NCBI GenBank assembly: GCA_001695595.3
Contig: MBPM02000095.1
Span: 204,454 to 268,453 of the forward strand
Length of the DNA stretch: 64,000 nt
Source: Plasmopara viticola
Taxonomy: Eukaryota > Oomycota > Peronosporomycetes > Peronosporales > Peronosporaceae
Direction: 5' to 3'
Below are positions 1 to 10,199 of this stretch, in pieces. How positions within the stretch are numbered: the first letter of the stretch is position 1; the number at the start of each line of letters is the position of its first letter. Made by a program: the position numbers and the translations under genes. A model generated the notes under the pieces. That model made no database searches, had not been told where the DNA came from, and was given only the letters and a program-made list of their open reading frames with translations.

Positions 1-157
1 GTCGATTGCGACAATGAATATAACGCTCTGGTCCACCTTTTACGGTAGAGAAGCTATTCTGCTTTTCTCTGTCCTTTGTACCTTTCAAACATGATGATCC
101 ACGTCTTGGCAACCATGTAAAAAGAAGAGCGCTTATTGTAAGCGGGGTATCACACTT

Positions 158-540
158 GTGTGACGTAATCGTCGTCACAGGCAGGTTTGCTGGTAACGGC
201 TACCACGCCATAAAATTACATTATTTCTATACCAGAAGAAAGGTTCACATGTCCCATAATGCTTGAAAATCAAAATACTTTATTGGCTGGAAATAATCTA
301 GGATGTGTAAGAAGCCAAATGGAGTAAAGAAGAATGATAGTTTTTAATATGGTAGCAGTAGATGGCTGAGAGCCACCATTTAGGCTGTGACAAGGAGTTC
401 GTAAGTGCTTTCCATTTAGGATCACTCTTATTTGCTTTACGCAGCTGTAACTCTCCTCCGTCACCGACTTTGCTCCGCTCATCCCCAAAGCCTCGTTTAA
501 CTATCAGCCTTTAAAAGCTTCCTCCAGCTTTGTGTAACAA
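158..540 (+). repeat. LTR of a Ty3/gypsy element (solo or 3' LTR)
   Basis: Begins with TGTGACGTAATCGTCGTCAC and ends near TGTAACA, so it has the TG...CA termini of an LTR. It matches, with divergence, the LTR at 20164-20574 (same orientation) and the reverse complements of those at 36985-37390 and 42666-43075. Shared landmarks are a central block reading AATAATCTAGGATGTG and a block reading GGCTGAGAGCCACCATTTAG. The 157 bases to its left may be the end of an element cut by the window edge, but I see no retroviral coding sequence there. The exact 3' boundary is approximate. Confidence 0.7.
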
Positions 541-1738
541 CTTGCTACGCCTTCCACCTTCGCTGTGAAACTCTTCGAGACCGATATCTTGTGTTTTTAT
601 CAAAAGACCCGCTTTCTATGACGTGTTAATTGTTTTGCTTACGAAGACCTCTCTTTCGCTTGGTTGAAGCATGCGGCATCAGTGTACCAAGAATTCGACA
701 TCCTGGCCTTAAAACTTCTCACTAGCGAAAACTTGGCATCATTCTCCTAGTCCTATACCTCAAAACATCAAAAAACGATTGAGCAATTTTTCGTGAGAAG
801 ACAAGGTCAAATGAGAACTTCGAAAGAAATCGAGCAGCAGAATTGTCAGCGTTGATGATTATCCGTACATTGGAAAGCAAAGTGTCATGCTTAATGGAAT
901 CTTTCGAGCGAAGTGAAGTGATTTGGCGCTGCATAGTCGTGCAGTCGTCTTAAAGCTCTGCACTTATCCTTTTCTGTTATATTTGCCAGTCTTTTTTGTT
1001 TGTGGACTCTGTTGCGTGACATTTGTATCGGCAAAGGAAAACCCTTATAAGCGGGTACAACGGAAAGAGCGCGCACAAAGTACAAAACGGATGGCTGCAG
1101 CAAAAGACATAATTGTGTGCTGCTGAGCCGGTGAATCTGCTGATGTACTTGACGAGCATATTATTAATCTGCTATATTTTTATCGACAGCTATATTTGGT
1201 CCTTCGAAGGTAGAATTTTGCTTGCATATGTAACTGAGACCTGTCAGTTCGGCTCACACTTTTCTACATAGCTTTCCAGTGCCTGTCGAGTGTTTGGAGC
1301 ACATTGAATTCAACTCTACTTTGGCTTGCCTCAATACAAGCACAATGGTGTGTACGTTTGTCGCCTATGCATGTCAAGCCAGTGTAACTAAAAAACAATT
1401 GACGGCATACAAGTATGGGATGGTTGAAAATAATCAGGTCTTGAAGCTGATAATGTCGACTAGGTAAAGATCGGAATCGTGAGTGATCGCCCACCAAAAG
1501 TGCGTGTATCTTCCTGCACGCCTTCGTGCTGCGTGACCCCGAGAAAGTCGTTTAATAGTATTAGAATGGAGTAAATTAAGCCGTACACTTTCAGTGTGGT
1601 ATTACTTCGACCAATCACAACAGTATGATCTGAAAATTCTAGCTTTTAAGCCAACAGTCTGCTTGGAGCTGCGTCGGCCGTCCGTATAATTTCGTAATTT
1701 GCGGCGCACAAAGCACATCTAGTTCCCCTCTTTCTAAA
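541..1738. other. Intergenic stretch without a recognised gene
   Basis: Only short open frames on both strands; none shows a known domain or a convincing splice pattern. The last 100 bases before 1739 presumably hold the promoter and leader of the PDH E1 beta gene, but no clear core promoter motif could be assigned. Confidence 0.4.
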
Positions 1739-2876
1739 ATGGCGCTTCGTCGCATATTGACTACCAGGAAAGTATTTCAGGGCTTGCTGCACCGATCCAT
1801 GGCCACTGTGGCAAACGAAATGACGGTGCGTGATGCTCTCAACACAGCGATGGATGAGGAGCTCGCTCGCGACGATGAAGTGTTCCTCATGGGCGAGGAG
1901 GTCGCTGAGTACAATGGCGCCTATAAAGTCTCTAAAGGATTGTGGGAAAAATACGGTGATAAGCGAATTATCGACACGCCTATCACAGAACAAGGATTCA
2001 CGGGCCTTGCGGTTGGGGCTGCTTACCACAACACTAAGCCCATCGTCGAATTCATGACATTTAACTTCGCGATGCAGGCTATCGATCAAATAATCAATTC
2101 GGCTGCTAAGCAATTTTACATGTCCAACGGTGACATTCACGTGCCCATTGTATTTCGAGGATCCAATGGCCCTGCCGCTGGTGTTGGTACGTAATGTACC
2201 TCATACTGATTGTTAATCAAAGAGTAATTTGCTTTGTTACCATTAACTTATAGCCGCTCAGCACTCGCAGTGTTATGCCGCATGGTACGGCAGCGTACCT
2301 GGACTCAAAGTGGTGGCTCCATTCGACTCAGAGGACGCTCGCGGTCTGCTTAAGGCAGCTATCCGCGATCCCAACCCGGTCGTAGTGCTCGAGAATGAGC
2401 TCCTGTACGGTGTCTCATACCCTGTGTCTAAAGAGGCTCAGGAAAAGGACTTCTTGATTGAGATTGGCAAGGCCAAGATAATGAAGCAAGGAAAGGATGT
2501 CACTCTGGTTGCGTTTTCTCGCATGGTGGGTGAGGCACTCGAGGCTGCAGCCGTCCTTGCCGAGGAAGGTGTTGATGCTGAAGTGATAAATTTGCGCTCC
2601 ATTCGTCCATTTGACCGTCAGGCCATCATTGACTCTGTTAAAAAGACTAACCGCATTGTGTCAATCGAAGAAGGCTGGGGTCAACATGGTATTGGTGCCG
2701 AAATTGCTGGTATTATAATGGAGACTGAAGCGTTTGACTATCTTGACGCTCCCTTGGAGCGGGTGACGGGAACGGATGTGCCGATGCCTTACGCCGACAA
2801 TCTGGAAAAGCTGTGTCTGCCCCAGGTCGTTGATATCGTTGCCGCTGCTAAGCGCACGTTAGCGCGTAACCTGTAA
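1739..2876 (+). CDS. PDHB: Pyruvate dehydrogenase E1 component subunit beta, mitochondrial
   Basis: Two exons, 1739-2186 and 2254-2876, joined across a 67-bp GT-AG intron (2187-2253). Splicing gives 1071 nt, or 356 residues, the usual length for this family, and restores the family motif [15 protein letters not shown] across the junction. The protein is the beta subunit of the heterotetrameric E1 of the mitochondrial pyruvate dehydrogenase complex, which decarboxylates pyruvate with thiamine diphosphate and passes the acetyl group to E2 lipoate. The first ~20 residues are Arg-rich without acidic residues, fitting a mitochondrial presequence. Next comes the transketolase-like pyrimidine-binding domain ([34 protein letters not shown]) and the C-terminal transketolase domain ([20 protein letters not shown]). 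The start is the first ATG and gives the presequence. The gene converges with the ArfGAP gene on the other strand, 307 bp away. Both exons look intact. Confidence 0.96.
2187..2253 (+). other. Spliceosomal intron of the PDH E1 beta gene
   Basis: Donor GTACGT, acceptor TTATAG, 67 bp, phase 1. Removing it restores the conserved AGVAAQHSQ motif. Its size matches the other introns in this window (63-70 bp). Confidence 0.93.
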
Positions 2877-3183
2877 ACAAGTCATTTTGGATGCTGTTAA
2901 GTTTAGGAAGAGAACGTTGTTGCCCAAACATTTGTAGTCGGATAGATATTGCGTTACAAAGAATTTGGCAGAGCTGAGCATGTGCTCACTCAAATTTATG
3001 CAGCAACGAGCTGTACGCCCGAGCAGAAAACAATGGAATGGTTGACAATTGAGTATAGATCCGTATAGTCCACCTAATAAGGTAGTGCCTAACCATAACA
3101 TTGATCTAGTGCCCATCTTTATCCAAAAGCTACGGTATTAAACATGATAAAAGAAAAAATTGCTGGAAGTCTCGAATCAAAGC

Positions 3184-4540
3184 TTAGAAGCCAAACTCGC
3201 CAAAGAAATCAACATCCTTCTTGGCTTTCTCCTTTTTCACAACCGACGATGGAGCAGTAGCTACGGAGATAGTAGAAGTCATAAAGTCGCTACCGGTCGT
3301 GAACGCTTTCGATGAAGGTGGGTTTAAAGGATCGTAGCTGCTGCTGTTCGTAGTAATTGATGAAGTCTGCTCCTCCTTGGGCTGCTGTGTCGGCATGTAG
3401 AAGTCGGTGGTAGTTTTACCGCTGCTGTTGCTTAGCTGCGGGTCCAACCACAAGTCGTTGGAATGATCGCAGCTTGAGGATGTCGTGCTGCTGTGAGAAC
3501 TGCCAATGCCAGCGTATTTGCCAGTGGCAGACAGCTCAGCGTTTATATGGGGAAATGAGCTCATTCCATTCAAGTTTCCATATGCATATCCACCTCCGTT
3601 AACTGCAGACTGTGCAGTTTGAAGCAGAGATGAGGCACCACTAGAAAGCACGGACCAACCCGAAGAGGCCGAAGACTTTACATTCTCTGATAATGCTGGG
3701 TCTTGAATGGCGCTCTGTACGTAGGACCAACCAGACGACACTTTGAGCCCAAGGCCCCCTTCCTTGACGAGACATGCTGCTGAGCTGGCGGCCGTTGTGA
3801 CCGTGCCAGTTAAAATGCCTAGCGCTCCTGTAAGGTCTCCTAGAGTTCCAGATTGGGCGTGCGGTGCACGCGTTTCGCCTTCACTTCCGATACCCTGCAT
3901 GCCGTTTCCCCCAAACTTGGCGACCATGCGGGCACGAGCCTCTTCACGTAGCTTCATCTGACGTGTAGCATATTGCTGGTCTGACTCACCCTTAAGTGCC
4001 TCCACACCACGGTTGTCACCTCCTTCTCCAGCATACGCAGCTGTAGAGAAGGGATATGAAGCTGACTTACGCGTGCTCGAATTCCATTTTGGAAGCGATG
4101 ACGGAACGCGTCCCTCGATAACGGCCATCAATCGCTGGCGATATGCTTCTGCCTGAGGTGTGTTATATTTCTCGCTGATGGACAGATTTGTAGGAACACC
4201 TGCACCAAGGAAGGCAGAGCGGAATGCGTCGTTACCGCCCTTTTGCATTTGTAGTACCTGCTTATCAGTCCATGAATCCATAGTGACCGACCGCACAAAT
4301 GAAATATGCACCCCCAACCCACGGTGGTGGCCCGAGCACTCGAGACACATAAAGGTGCCGTAGGAGACCGTTGCCCATTGAGGGTATGGTGCGTCGCAGT
4401 CAACACAGCGCTGCAAAGAAAAGAAGTTTTACAAAGTCACATTAAAATTGAACTGAAAAACAAAGGATTAGTCGACATACGTTGTTGCCCGGTAGGCGCC
4501 GCAGCTCTTGCTGGGTCTCCATGGGCATTTGGTGCGCCAT
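3184..4540 (-). CDS. ArfGAP1-like Arf GTPase-activating protein
   Basis: Two exons on the minus strand, 4540-4481 (20 codons, starting MAHQMPMETQQELRRLPGNN) and 4410-3184, separated by a 70-bp intron (4480-4411; GTATGT donor, TTGCAG acceptor). The product is 428 residues. The splice joins LPGNN to RCVDC, as in ArfGAP family members. The ArfGAP zinc finger is complete: C-x2-C-x16-C-x2-C (CVDC...CLEC), followed by the GHHRGLGVHISFVRS segment that carries the arginine finger and the MDSWTDKQVLQM segment. The family stimulates GTP hydrolysis on Arf to drive COPI uncoating at the Golgi. The rest (about residues 150-428) is low-complexity, rich in Ser, Gly and Thr, with helical stretches that could act as ALPS-like curvature sensors (inference). 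It ends in KKDVDFFGEFGF, resembling the aromatic C-terminal motifs of ArfGAP1 proteins. The subfamily assignment is by overall layout. Confidence 0.92.
4411..4480 (-). other. Spliceosomal intron of the ArfGAP gene
   Basis: 70 bp on the minus strand, donor GTATGT, acceptor TTGCAG, phase 0 after codon 20. It separates the short N-terminal exon from the zinc-finger exon. Confidence 0.88.
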
Positions 4541-5334
4541 TCTACGGCTGTTAGAAAATTTGAGGTTTTGTGTTTGTAAGTACTGGCACTGTTTCGAGGA
4601 TTAACAAAGCAGCAAAATCAGCCAATCAAAATGCTGCAAGATATGCAGAAATTGCGCTTCGGCTTTACATCCTTGCTGTAAGTAAGCACAATCAGTGGAA
4701 CGTCAATATTGGTGATCTTGACTTTCTTGCGTAAAGCAGTTGTCGAGAAGCGGGTTATGTCATGACACGTCCACTAAAAAAACTTTGTGCCCAGCATCTT
4801 AAACGGAAGCGTCAGTATATTACCATGAGTAAGTTTATTGTAAATGAGTGGAAGACCGCTTTTGGGATGTCGTAACAAAAGCTCTGTTTCAGTTCAAGCC
4901 CCAAATGCGACATGAGCAACGCTACGTTAGCGTGGCGATACGTCGTCATTTAATAACTCACGTATATTGGAGCTGCGCTTGCAGTGTCACTGTGTAGAGT
5001 GGCAAGCGCTTGTATTACTAGTCCCTGCGCAAGTCAGCAATTGCTCGTGTAATGGACCAACTGTGTGGTGGTTGCATTAAGTAGCGCAGTAATGATATTT
5101 CGCATTTCGCTTGCCGAATGAGTATACTTGCAGCAGGAGAAGTAAGGCTATGAAGTTCGGGGGCCTCTTTTATAAGCTGCGAATGAGTAAGCAGTCCCAC
5201 GAAAGCGAATGGCATGGCGCGTGACGTTGTGGCTACTTAAAATTTGGCAAATTTAATTGTCTAAGTGGCTGCTTATCGGTATACGGAAAAGATTATTTTA
5301 CAATGGCAACCATGGCAACACTTAAGACTTTTCA
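4541..5334. other. Intergenic region between the ArfGAP and TTL-like genes
   Basis: Contains the ArfGAP upstream region and the 3' flank of the gene ending at 5335. Short frames such as 5018-5215 on the minus strand show no recognisable domain, and I see no repeat or RNA gene here. Confidence 0.4.
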
Positions 5335-7305
5335 CTACTTAGCCTTGCCATCGTGAGAAAGAGTGCTATCCGTGTCAGACGCACACGCGATGAACATTCG
5401 GTACATCAAAAAGATGAGGGCACACAGGAGAAGAAGCAGAAGCAAAATGCCGTATGCAGAATCGTCCTCCGTTCCAGTCATTGACCACTTGGGTCCTTGG
5501 GCTGCTTTTACGCGATTCCACATAAAATTCCCAACCTTCTCTTTCCATGACTCGGCCTCGTGAAAGGTGTCAGGTTGAATATGTTCCTCAAAATTAGAAT
5601 CCTTGGGGATATAGCAAGTCCGACCTTCGTAGTTGTTGTCGCATAAGCACAAGCCATTGACACAGTCACCGTGGAAACTGCAGTGCTCGCGGTATACACA
5701 AACAACAACGCGGTCAGACGGCGGAAACTTTTCGGAATATCCGCTGGAAAGCGACTTAAGGTACCGATCGAATGCAATATCAAAAACTGAAAGCTCTGTA
5801 TCGAGAAATTTTGAAAGTTCCTGTTCCAACGACGGAAAGACGAGATTAAAACTGCCCCGACGATCGTACTCAGTTATTGCTGTGAAAAGTTTGCGCGCAA
5901 CATTGGGCGAAAACCAACCAGGGCATGACCAGCACGTAGTGTCCCATGCACGATTCTTGTCGCGGCACTTGTCTGAGCAAAAATTACCATCCGTCATCGG
6001 GCGGTAAAATTGGTCAAACGGAAGTCGGGCTTGTGGATGAACACCCACTAAATTAATTAAGTCATGCAAAAGGCGCTTTTTCATAGCCTCGTCTGTAGCA
6101 AGCACGGACTGAGCGCCCTCCATTGACGGATTTGACACCACACGAACAAGCCACGGCTTAGATAAATCATCGAACTCGAAGTCAAACCTCCACATATCAA
6201 AAAAGCTATCACTCAGATCCGTTGGAGTTTGCCCTTCTTCATTACGTGCAGCCGATCGCTTCACCTTGGCCTGTTCGCCTTGAAGAAACCCACGACTACT
6301 AACCACCGTCTTTGCAATCGCAGCATCCACCTCATCCTGTAAGTGCTTAGTGTCGATTCCTTGTCTCTGCAAATATTTTTTAACTGCATGCCACGCGTTC
6401 GTCCCTTCACGTGTAGCTGACGGAAGCTCATTAAAACTTGCTTGAAGATCAGGAAAGTCCCATGGAGCAATGTATTGGTCAAAATTGTAGGTAGATGGAT
6501 CAGTGTCGACCTTCAGTATGCTTGGGTACTCACCCTTGGCAATTCGTATCAATGGACGATCATACACGTAAACTCGCAGCGGGTCGGTGGAAGTTACCAC
6601 CACATAGAATCCAACACAAAATTTGTGGTTGTCCAATAGCAATGGCTCGACATATTGGTCGACGACTACCGTCTTTCCTTTAAACGCAGTCGACTGCAGC
6701 TTAATCTGCAGATCCTCATCAGTTACAAATACCTCGGCACGAAAAGAAGGATCTTCTTCACCGGAAGCATGGCTTTCACGTACTAGGAAGCGTTGGCAAA
6801 CGTGTGGGTCATGCGCGCGCTTTGGCGAGAAGTCCGATTTCTTGCGCGCCTCAACGAATGCGCTTTTCAGCTGCGATTGGTCACGCGGCAATTCATAGTG
6901 ATTCGGTAGAAAGTTAAAAAAATATTTAACGTGCGTCTTCTGCCGTGCTGTCAAATGCTGACTAAGTGCGTCAGGTGACGTGAAATGCTCGGCTCCCGGC
7001 AGATGGTTTACCTTTACATTAAACTGATGTGGAAGCTCTAGCTGCAAAAGCGGCGGCGCAGTGGCGGTGCTCCACACGAGGTCAAACTCAGCGCTATCCG
7101 ACAGCAGCTTCCCCCAAGAGGATTGGTTGTCAGCGGCATGAAACTGCGAAATGCCGAGTGCTTCCAGCTGCTGTAACACCGGCTTCAACTTTCGCTGGTA
7201 AGTTGCTTCAGGAAGATAGAAGCGCGCTTGCGTTCGATCACTCGCCGCGGTACGAACTTTGCTGTACGCTATCAGAGCTAGCAGAAGTAGAGGGTCCGAT
7301 ACCAT
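5335..7305 (-). CDS. Membrane protein with tubulin-tyrosine-ligase-like (ATP-grasp) domain, EGF-like domain and C-terminal TM helix
   Basis: Single-exon frame of 656 residues from the ATG at 7305. An upstream in-frame ATG at 7353 would add 16 residues, but the start at 7305 puts a signal-peptide-like segment (MVSDPLLLLALIAYSK) at the N terminus. Seen: a TTL-like region over about residues 60-400, including RFLVRES, GKTVVVDQYVEPLLLDNHKF, RVYVYDRPLIRIA and a late FEFDDLSKPWLVRVVSNPSM block that resembles the catalytic Asp/Glu-Asn end of TTL domains. Then follows a Cys-rich stretch (CSDKCRDKNRAWDTTCWSC), an EGF-like module (CVYREHCSFHGDCVNGLCLC, then a C after EGRT) and a terminal transmembrane helix (GILLLLLLLCALIFLMY) with a short tail. 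Known: TTL domains ligate amino acids to tubulin in the cytosol. The signal peptide plus EGF plus TM order would instead put the ligase-like fold in the secretory lumen or outside the cell. Similar TTL-plus-EGF proteins may be widespread in stramenopiles, but I cannot confirm this. Substrate unknown. Confidence 0.85.
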   Translation of the reverse strand: MVSDPLLLLALIAYSKVRTAASDRTQARFYLPEATYQRKLKPVLQQLEALGISQFHAADNQSSWGKLLSDSAEFDLVWSTATAPPLLQLELPHQFNVKVNHLPGAEHFTSPDALSQHLTARQKTHVKYFFNFLPNHYELPRDQSQLKSAFVEARKKSDFSPKRAHDPHVCQRFLVRESHASGEEDPSFRAEVFVTDEDLQIKLQSTAFKGKTVVVDQYVEPLLLDNHKFCVGFYVVVTSTDPLRVYVYDRPLIRIAKGEYPSILKVDTDPSTYNFDQYIAPWDFPDLQASFNELPSATREGTNAWHAVKKYLQRQGIDTKHLQDEVDAAIAKTVVSSRGFLQGEQAKVKRSAARNEEGQTPTDLSDSFFDMWRFDFEFDDLSKPWLVRVVSNPSMEGAQSVLATDEAMKKRLLHDLINLVGVHPQARLPFDQFYRPMTDGNFCSDKCRDKNRAWDTTCWSCPGWFSPNVARKLFTAITEYDRRGSFNLVFPSLEQELSKFLDTELSVFDIAFDRYLKSLSSGYSEKFPPSDRVVVCVYREHCSFHGDCVNGLCLCDNNYEGRTCYIPKDSNFEEHIQPDTFHEAESWKEKVGNFMWNRVKAAQGPKWSMTGTEDDSAYGILLLLLLLCALIFLMYRMFIACASDTDSTLSHDGKAK

Positions 7306-7477
7306 ACGTCTAAGAAATTTCACTTTTAAGTTGGAAACTGCACATTTGTGCAAAGCTTATCGATTTACAAAAACAACACGTGTCAGGCTGAGAAGCCTTT
7401 GAATTGCGAAATGACACTGCTCAAATGTTTATTTTTAGTGAGTAGTACTTAAATGGCGAGCCAATGCGATGCCTTCT

Positions 7478-7756
7478 TTAGCACAAATTAGGTATCTCGA
7501 TAACAGCGTCACGAAAGGCTTTGAAAGGAATGAGACCGGAGTACTGCATGTGCTTCAAAACAACCTGAAAACTCGCATTAGGCGTACAGGCGGCGACCGT
7601 AGCGCTAATTTGCGGTGCGGAGACCAAGGCGCTTGTGTGAAATCCTTGGCGCTGCTTGTGTTTGGGATTGCGGTCGCAAGTCACATATACCTTTCCTCTT
7701 CGGCGGACAACCTTGCATTCGTCGCACATGCGCTTCACAGAGGAGCGTACCTTCAT
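7478..7756 (-). CDS. Organellar (probably mitochondrial) ribosomal protein bL36 with a C-terminal extension
   Basis: Starting at the ATG at 7756, the N terminus [20 protein letters not shown] and the following [18 protein letters not shown] form a complete bacterial-type bL36, with the C-x2-C-x12-C-x5-H zinc ribbon. An in-frame ATG eight codons upstream (7780) would add MIFICGPT; the bL36 consensus favours 7756. bL36 sits near the A-site and L7/L12-stalk region of the large subunit; a nuclear copy in an oomycete would serve the mitochondrion. Unlike the usual ~38-residue protein, this one continues for about 54 further residues ([17 protein letters not shown] and onward), a novel tail of unknown function or a run-on past a missed intron. 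No N-terminal targeting extension is evident, so import would rely on internal signals. It lies head-to-tail with the TTL-like gene, 172 bp upstream of that start. Confidence 0.85.
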   Translation of the reverse strand: MKVRSSVKRMCDECKVVRRRGKVYVTCDRNPKHKQRQGFHTSALVSAPQISATVAACTPNASFQVVLKHMQYSGLIPFKAFRDAVIEIPNLC

Positions 7757-7786
7757 GGTTGGTCCACAAATGAATATCATCAGTGA

Positions 7787-8124
7787 AATAAATATACTTT
7801 TCTCGTAGGCAACCTTTCGGTATTTAAACCGGTTTAAGATTTTCTGCCTAAATTACAGATTGCGTATAAGAAATTATAGGTTCAAATCATCAAATATTGT
7901 ATCAAATAAAATAGCCTCACAACAACAAATTGCACGTCGATCCCTAAAAATCAAATTGTTTAGTAGCCGTTCCCGTTTTTTTGTAATTTTTTACTGGCGC
8001 GGTGCTATGTGATTCCATCACACCTGGTGACACTTTGTAATAAATCCTATGCAATATGCCTAACCCGATGTGGATACCCATTTCTGTCGGGCACATACTT
8101 CACACTACTTAAAAGACTTGCTGG
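7787..8124. other. AT-rich intergenic stretch
   Basis: Upstream of the bL36 gene. I see no gene, only AT-rich sequence. Confidence 0.4.
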
Positions 8125-8302
8125 CTTCGATGGGTTTAAATAGGCAGCTGAAGTTGCAGCGCTCCGGGCTACCAAGTAGCTAGAACGCTTCAAGTTCGAG
8201 CCCTACACGCAAATTCTACCGATTGTGTGGCTTGAGAGGACAGTCGCTCTATCCGAAATCAAAAAGTACCTCATTGGATACACAAAATAAATAAATAAAA
8301 CG
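8125..8302 (+). repeat. Possible tRNA-derived SINE remnant
   Basis: A segment with a B-box-like AAGTTCGAGCCC near 8190-8201, preceded by tRNA-like sequence (GGCAGCTGAAGTTGCAGCGC), and ending in a tetranucleotide-rich tail AAATAAATAAATAAA near 8287-8301. This is the arrangement of tRNA-related SINEs, which are described from Phytophthora. No cloverleaf could be closed with confidence and no target-site duplication was found, so this is tentative. Confidence 0.3.
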
Positions 8303-8549
8303 CTCAAGTCGAAGAGCAATTACACCCAAAAAGTGTAAGTGCTTTGCCAAAATTGAAAGTGGGCTGGCCGCTATACTTAACAAAAAAGTAAGTATCGCGC
8401 GATGACGAGCAAAGGCTGTGCGCAAAAGCTCAAGATAATCTGGAAATTGGGCTTATAGCTAAACAAAAACCCATGAGACACACAGCCGAGAGTGACAGTC
8501 ATCTCAAAGTTTCGCCCGCAATTGCGCTTCCTTGCCTGCAAGCAAAGAA

Positions 8550-9350
8550 GGCATGAGCTTCAAGACACGCATACATGTTAAGGGAGCTGACGAAGGGGCC
8601 ACTATCAAAACCAAGGGGACTATTTTTGCGAATGCACCAACAGTAGGCCGTCTTCGCATCCAACTAACTTAGCTAAAATTGTAGCGCCCGTGGACTCGAT
8701 ACACAACTGGCTTAAGCGTTCTCGAGAGAAGCAACATCCGCTTCTTTGGCTCTAAAATTTTTCGTCTTGTCAAGCACTCTCAAAAGTGAATGGCAAAAGT
8801 TGCACCCTCAAAGGCAAGAAAAACTGGCCAACAGAAGCAATAAGGCGTCTTTCAGGAAGAGAACAAAGTCCTTATGTTGGCAGTCGACATGGAAAATTGT
8901 CGTCGAGAATGTTTTAGCATTCGAAGTAGGACCATCTACAAGAGACTAGCTGTACAAGCTAGTGTGCAAGGGTGTGAAATAATATTTCAAGTCTCAATTA
9001 GCAAAATCTTGCGCACCAGCGAGCGATTGTCATCCGTGGAAATACTCTGGCGGATGATCGACGAGAGATCAACGTTGTTAAGTCATTTTCGGTTGGTCTG
9101 GCGAGTAAGAGGGTTTAAGGATCGAAAGGTGTACATAACGATTGTCCTTGACTTGAGTAAGAATGACTTGCTCCCAAGCTAGCCATGCCAAGAATAAAAC
9201 GAGACCTGAAGGGCGAATCCATTAATAAGAGCCGCCTAACTTTATGCAGCAGGGGTTGAGTAAGTGATAGTCGTGCCCCTATGGTTTGTACGGCTTCTTA
9301 AGAAAGAGGCGTAAAACGCACCGAGCGGGACTGATCTATCGATGAAGTTT
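8550..9350 (+). pseudogene. Decayed Ty3/gypsy gag-protease remnant
   Basis: Across several broken frames on the + strand, sequence such as VYITIVLDLSKNDLLPS (about 9128-9180) resembles the end of the oomycete gypsy aspartic protease, where a VLDLxxxDVILG block precedes the RT. The downstream MPRIKRDLKGESINK fits the post-protease linker. No intact frame, no LTRs located. A short tandem motif (GCGGGTAATGTAGCCCAACA and variants, 9434-9515) follows. Confidence 0.35.
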
Positions 9351-9433
9351 AGCTTGGTGACATCTTCAGAATTGTCGTAAGCAAATTACTATGTTCCGTT
9401 GTACTGCTGGAAATGCTAGATATAGCGACCCCA

Positions 9434-9515
9434 ATGCGGGTAATGTAGCCCAACATAGTGCCACCAACTGCGGGAGATGTAGCCCAACAGAGTGCTACCA
9501 ACTGCGGGTATTAAT
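9434..9515 (+). repeat. Short imperfect tandem repeat
   Basis: About three imperfect copies of a ~39-base unit containing CCAACTGCGGG and TGTAGCCCAACA. Function unknown; it lies in decayed retroelement sequence. Confidence 0.5.
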
Positions 9516-10199
9516 GCCTGCAAGCGGGCTACGACTGACAGCAATACATAGTGAATAACACAAGCCTCAGGTGATTAACGAAGTACCACCTAAGATGAAA
9601 AAACATACATTTGCCTAAGAATGGAGCTGCAATACGGAGTCGATGCTTGGGCTTTATAAATCACCATGTGATTGACATAGACCTCATCCACAGAAATAGT
9701 CGATATTTTAATTGATCGTTGTGTCACGGTGGGCATTTGAAGGCGCTATTAGGGGTGTCAAAGTTACTAAATCTCAAAGATTTCGGTGTAACTCAGTTCT
9801 TGTTAAAGCCGGTAATACCTCAAAGATGGTGTTGGTAATGTGAACTGCTCTTAGAGATGTAAATACAGCATCCGGCTCGAACAAAAATGTCTTTTATCAG
9901 CCTAATAGGCATCGCACGTTACGCCTTGGCTCAGAGATCCTGCAAAGTCCATAGACATTAAATTTCTTACCAAATAGAATGGCTATGCCAGACACGCGAG
10001 CAGTGTGAGCTCATTGATGCACCGTCCATCCAAACGGCAAATAGCGGCGTGATGTGAACTCAAAACCTACCAACTCTTTGTGCTCAAAAAAATGGAAAGT
10101 GATGAGAAATGTATGTCGGAAATATGCTGAACAGTGCAATGGTATATGACAGAACAAATTTGTATGGTAAATTGTACATTAAATGTAGCAGATGGATGG

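Noticed and set aside
8160..8205. Functional tRNA gene
   Set aside because: A B-box-like stretch is present but no acceptor, D or anticodon arm can be closed.
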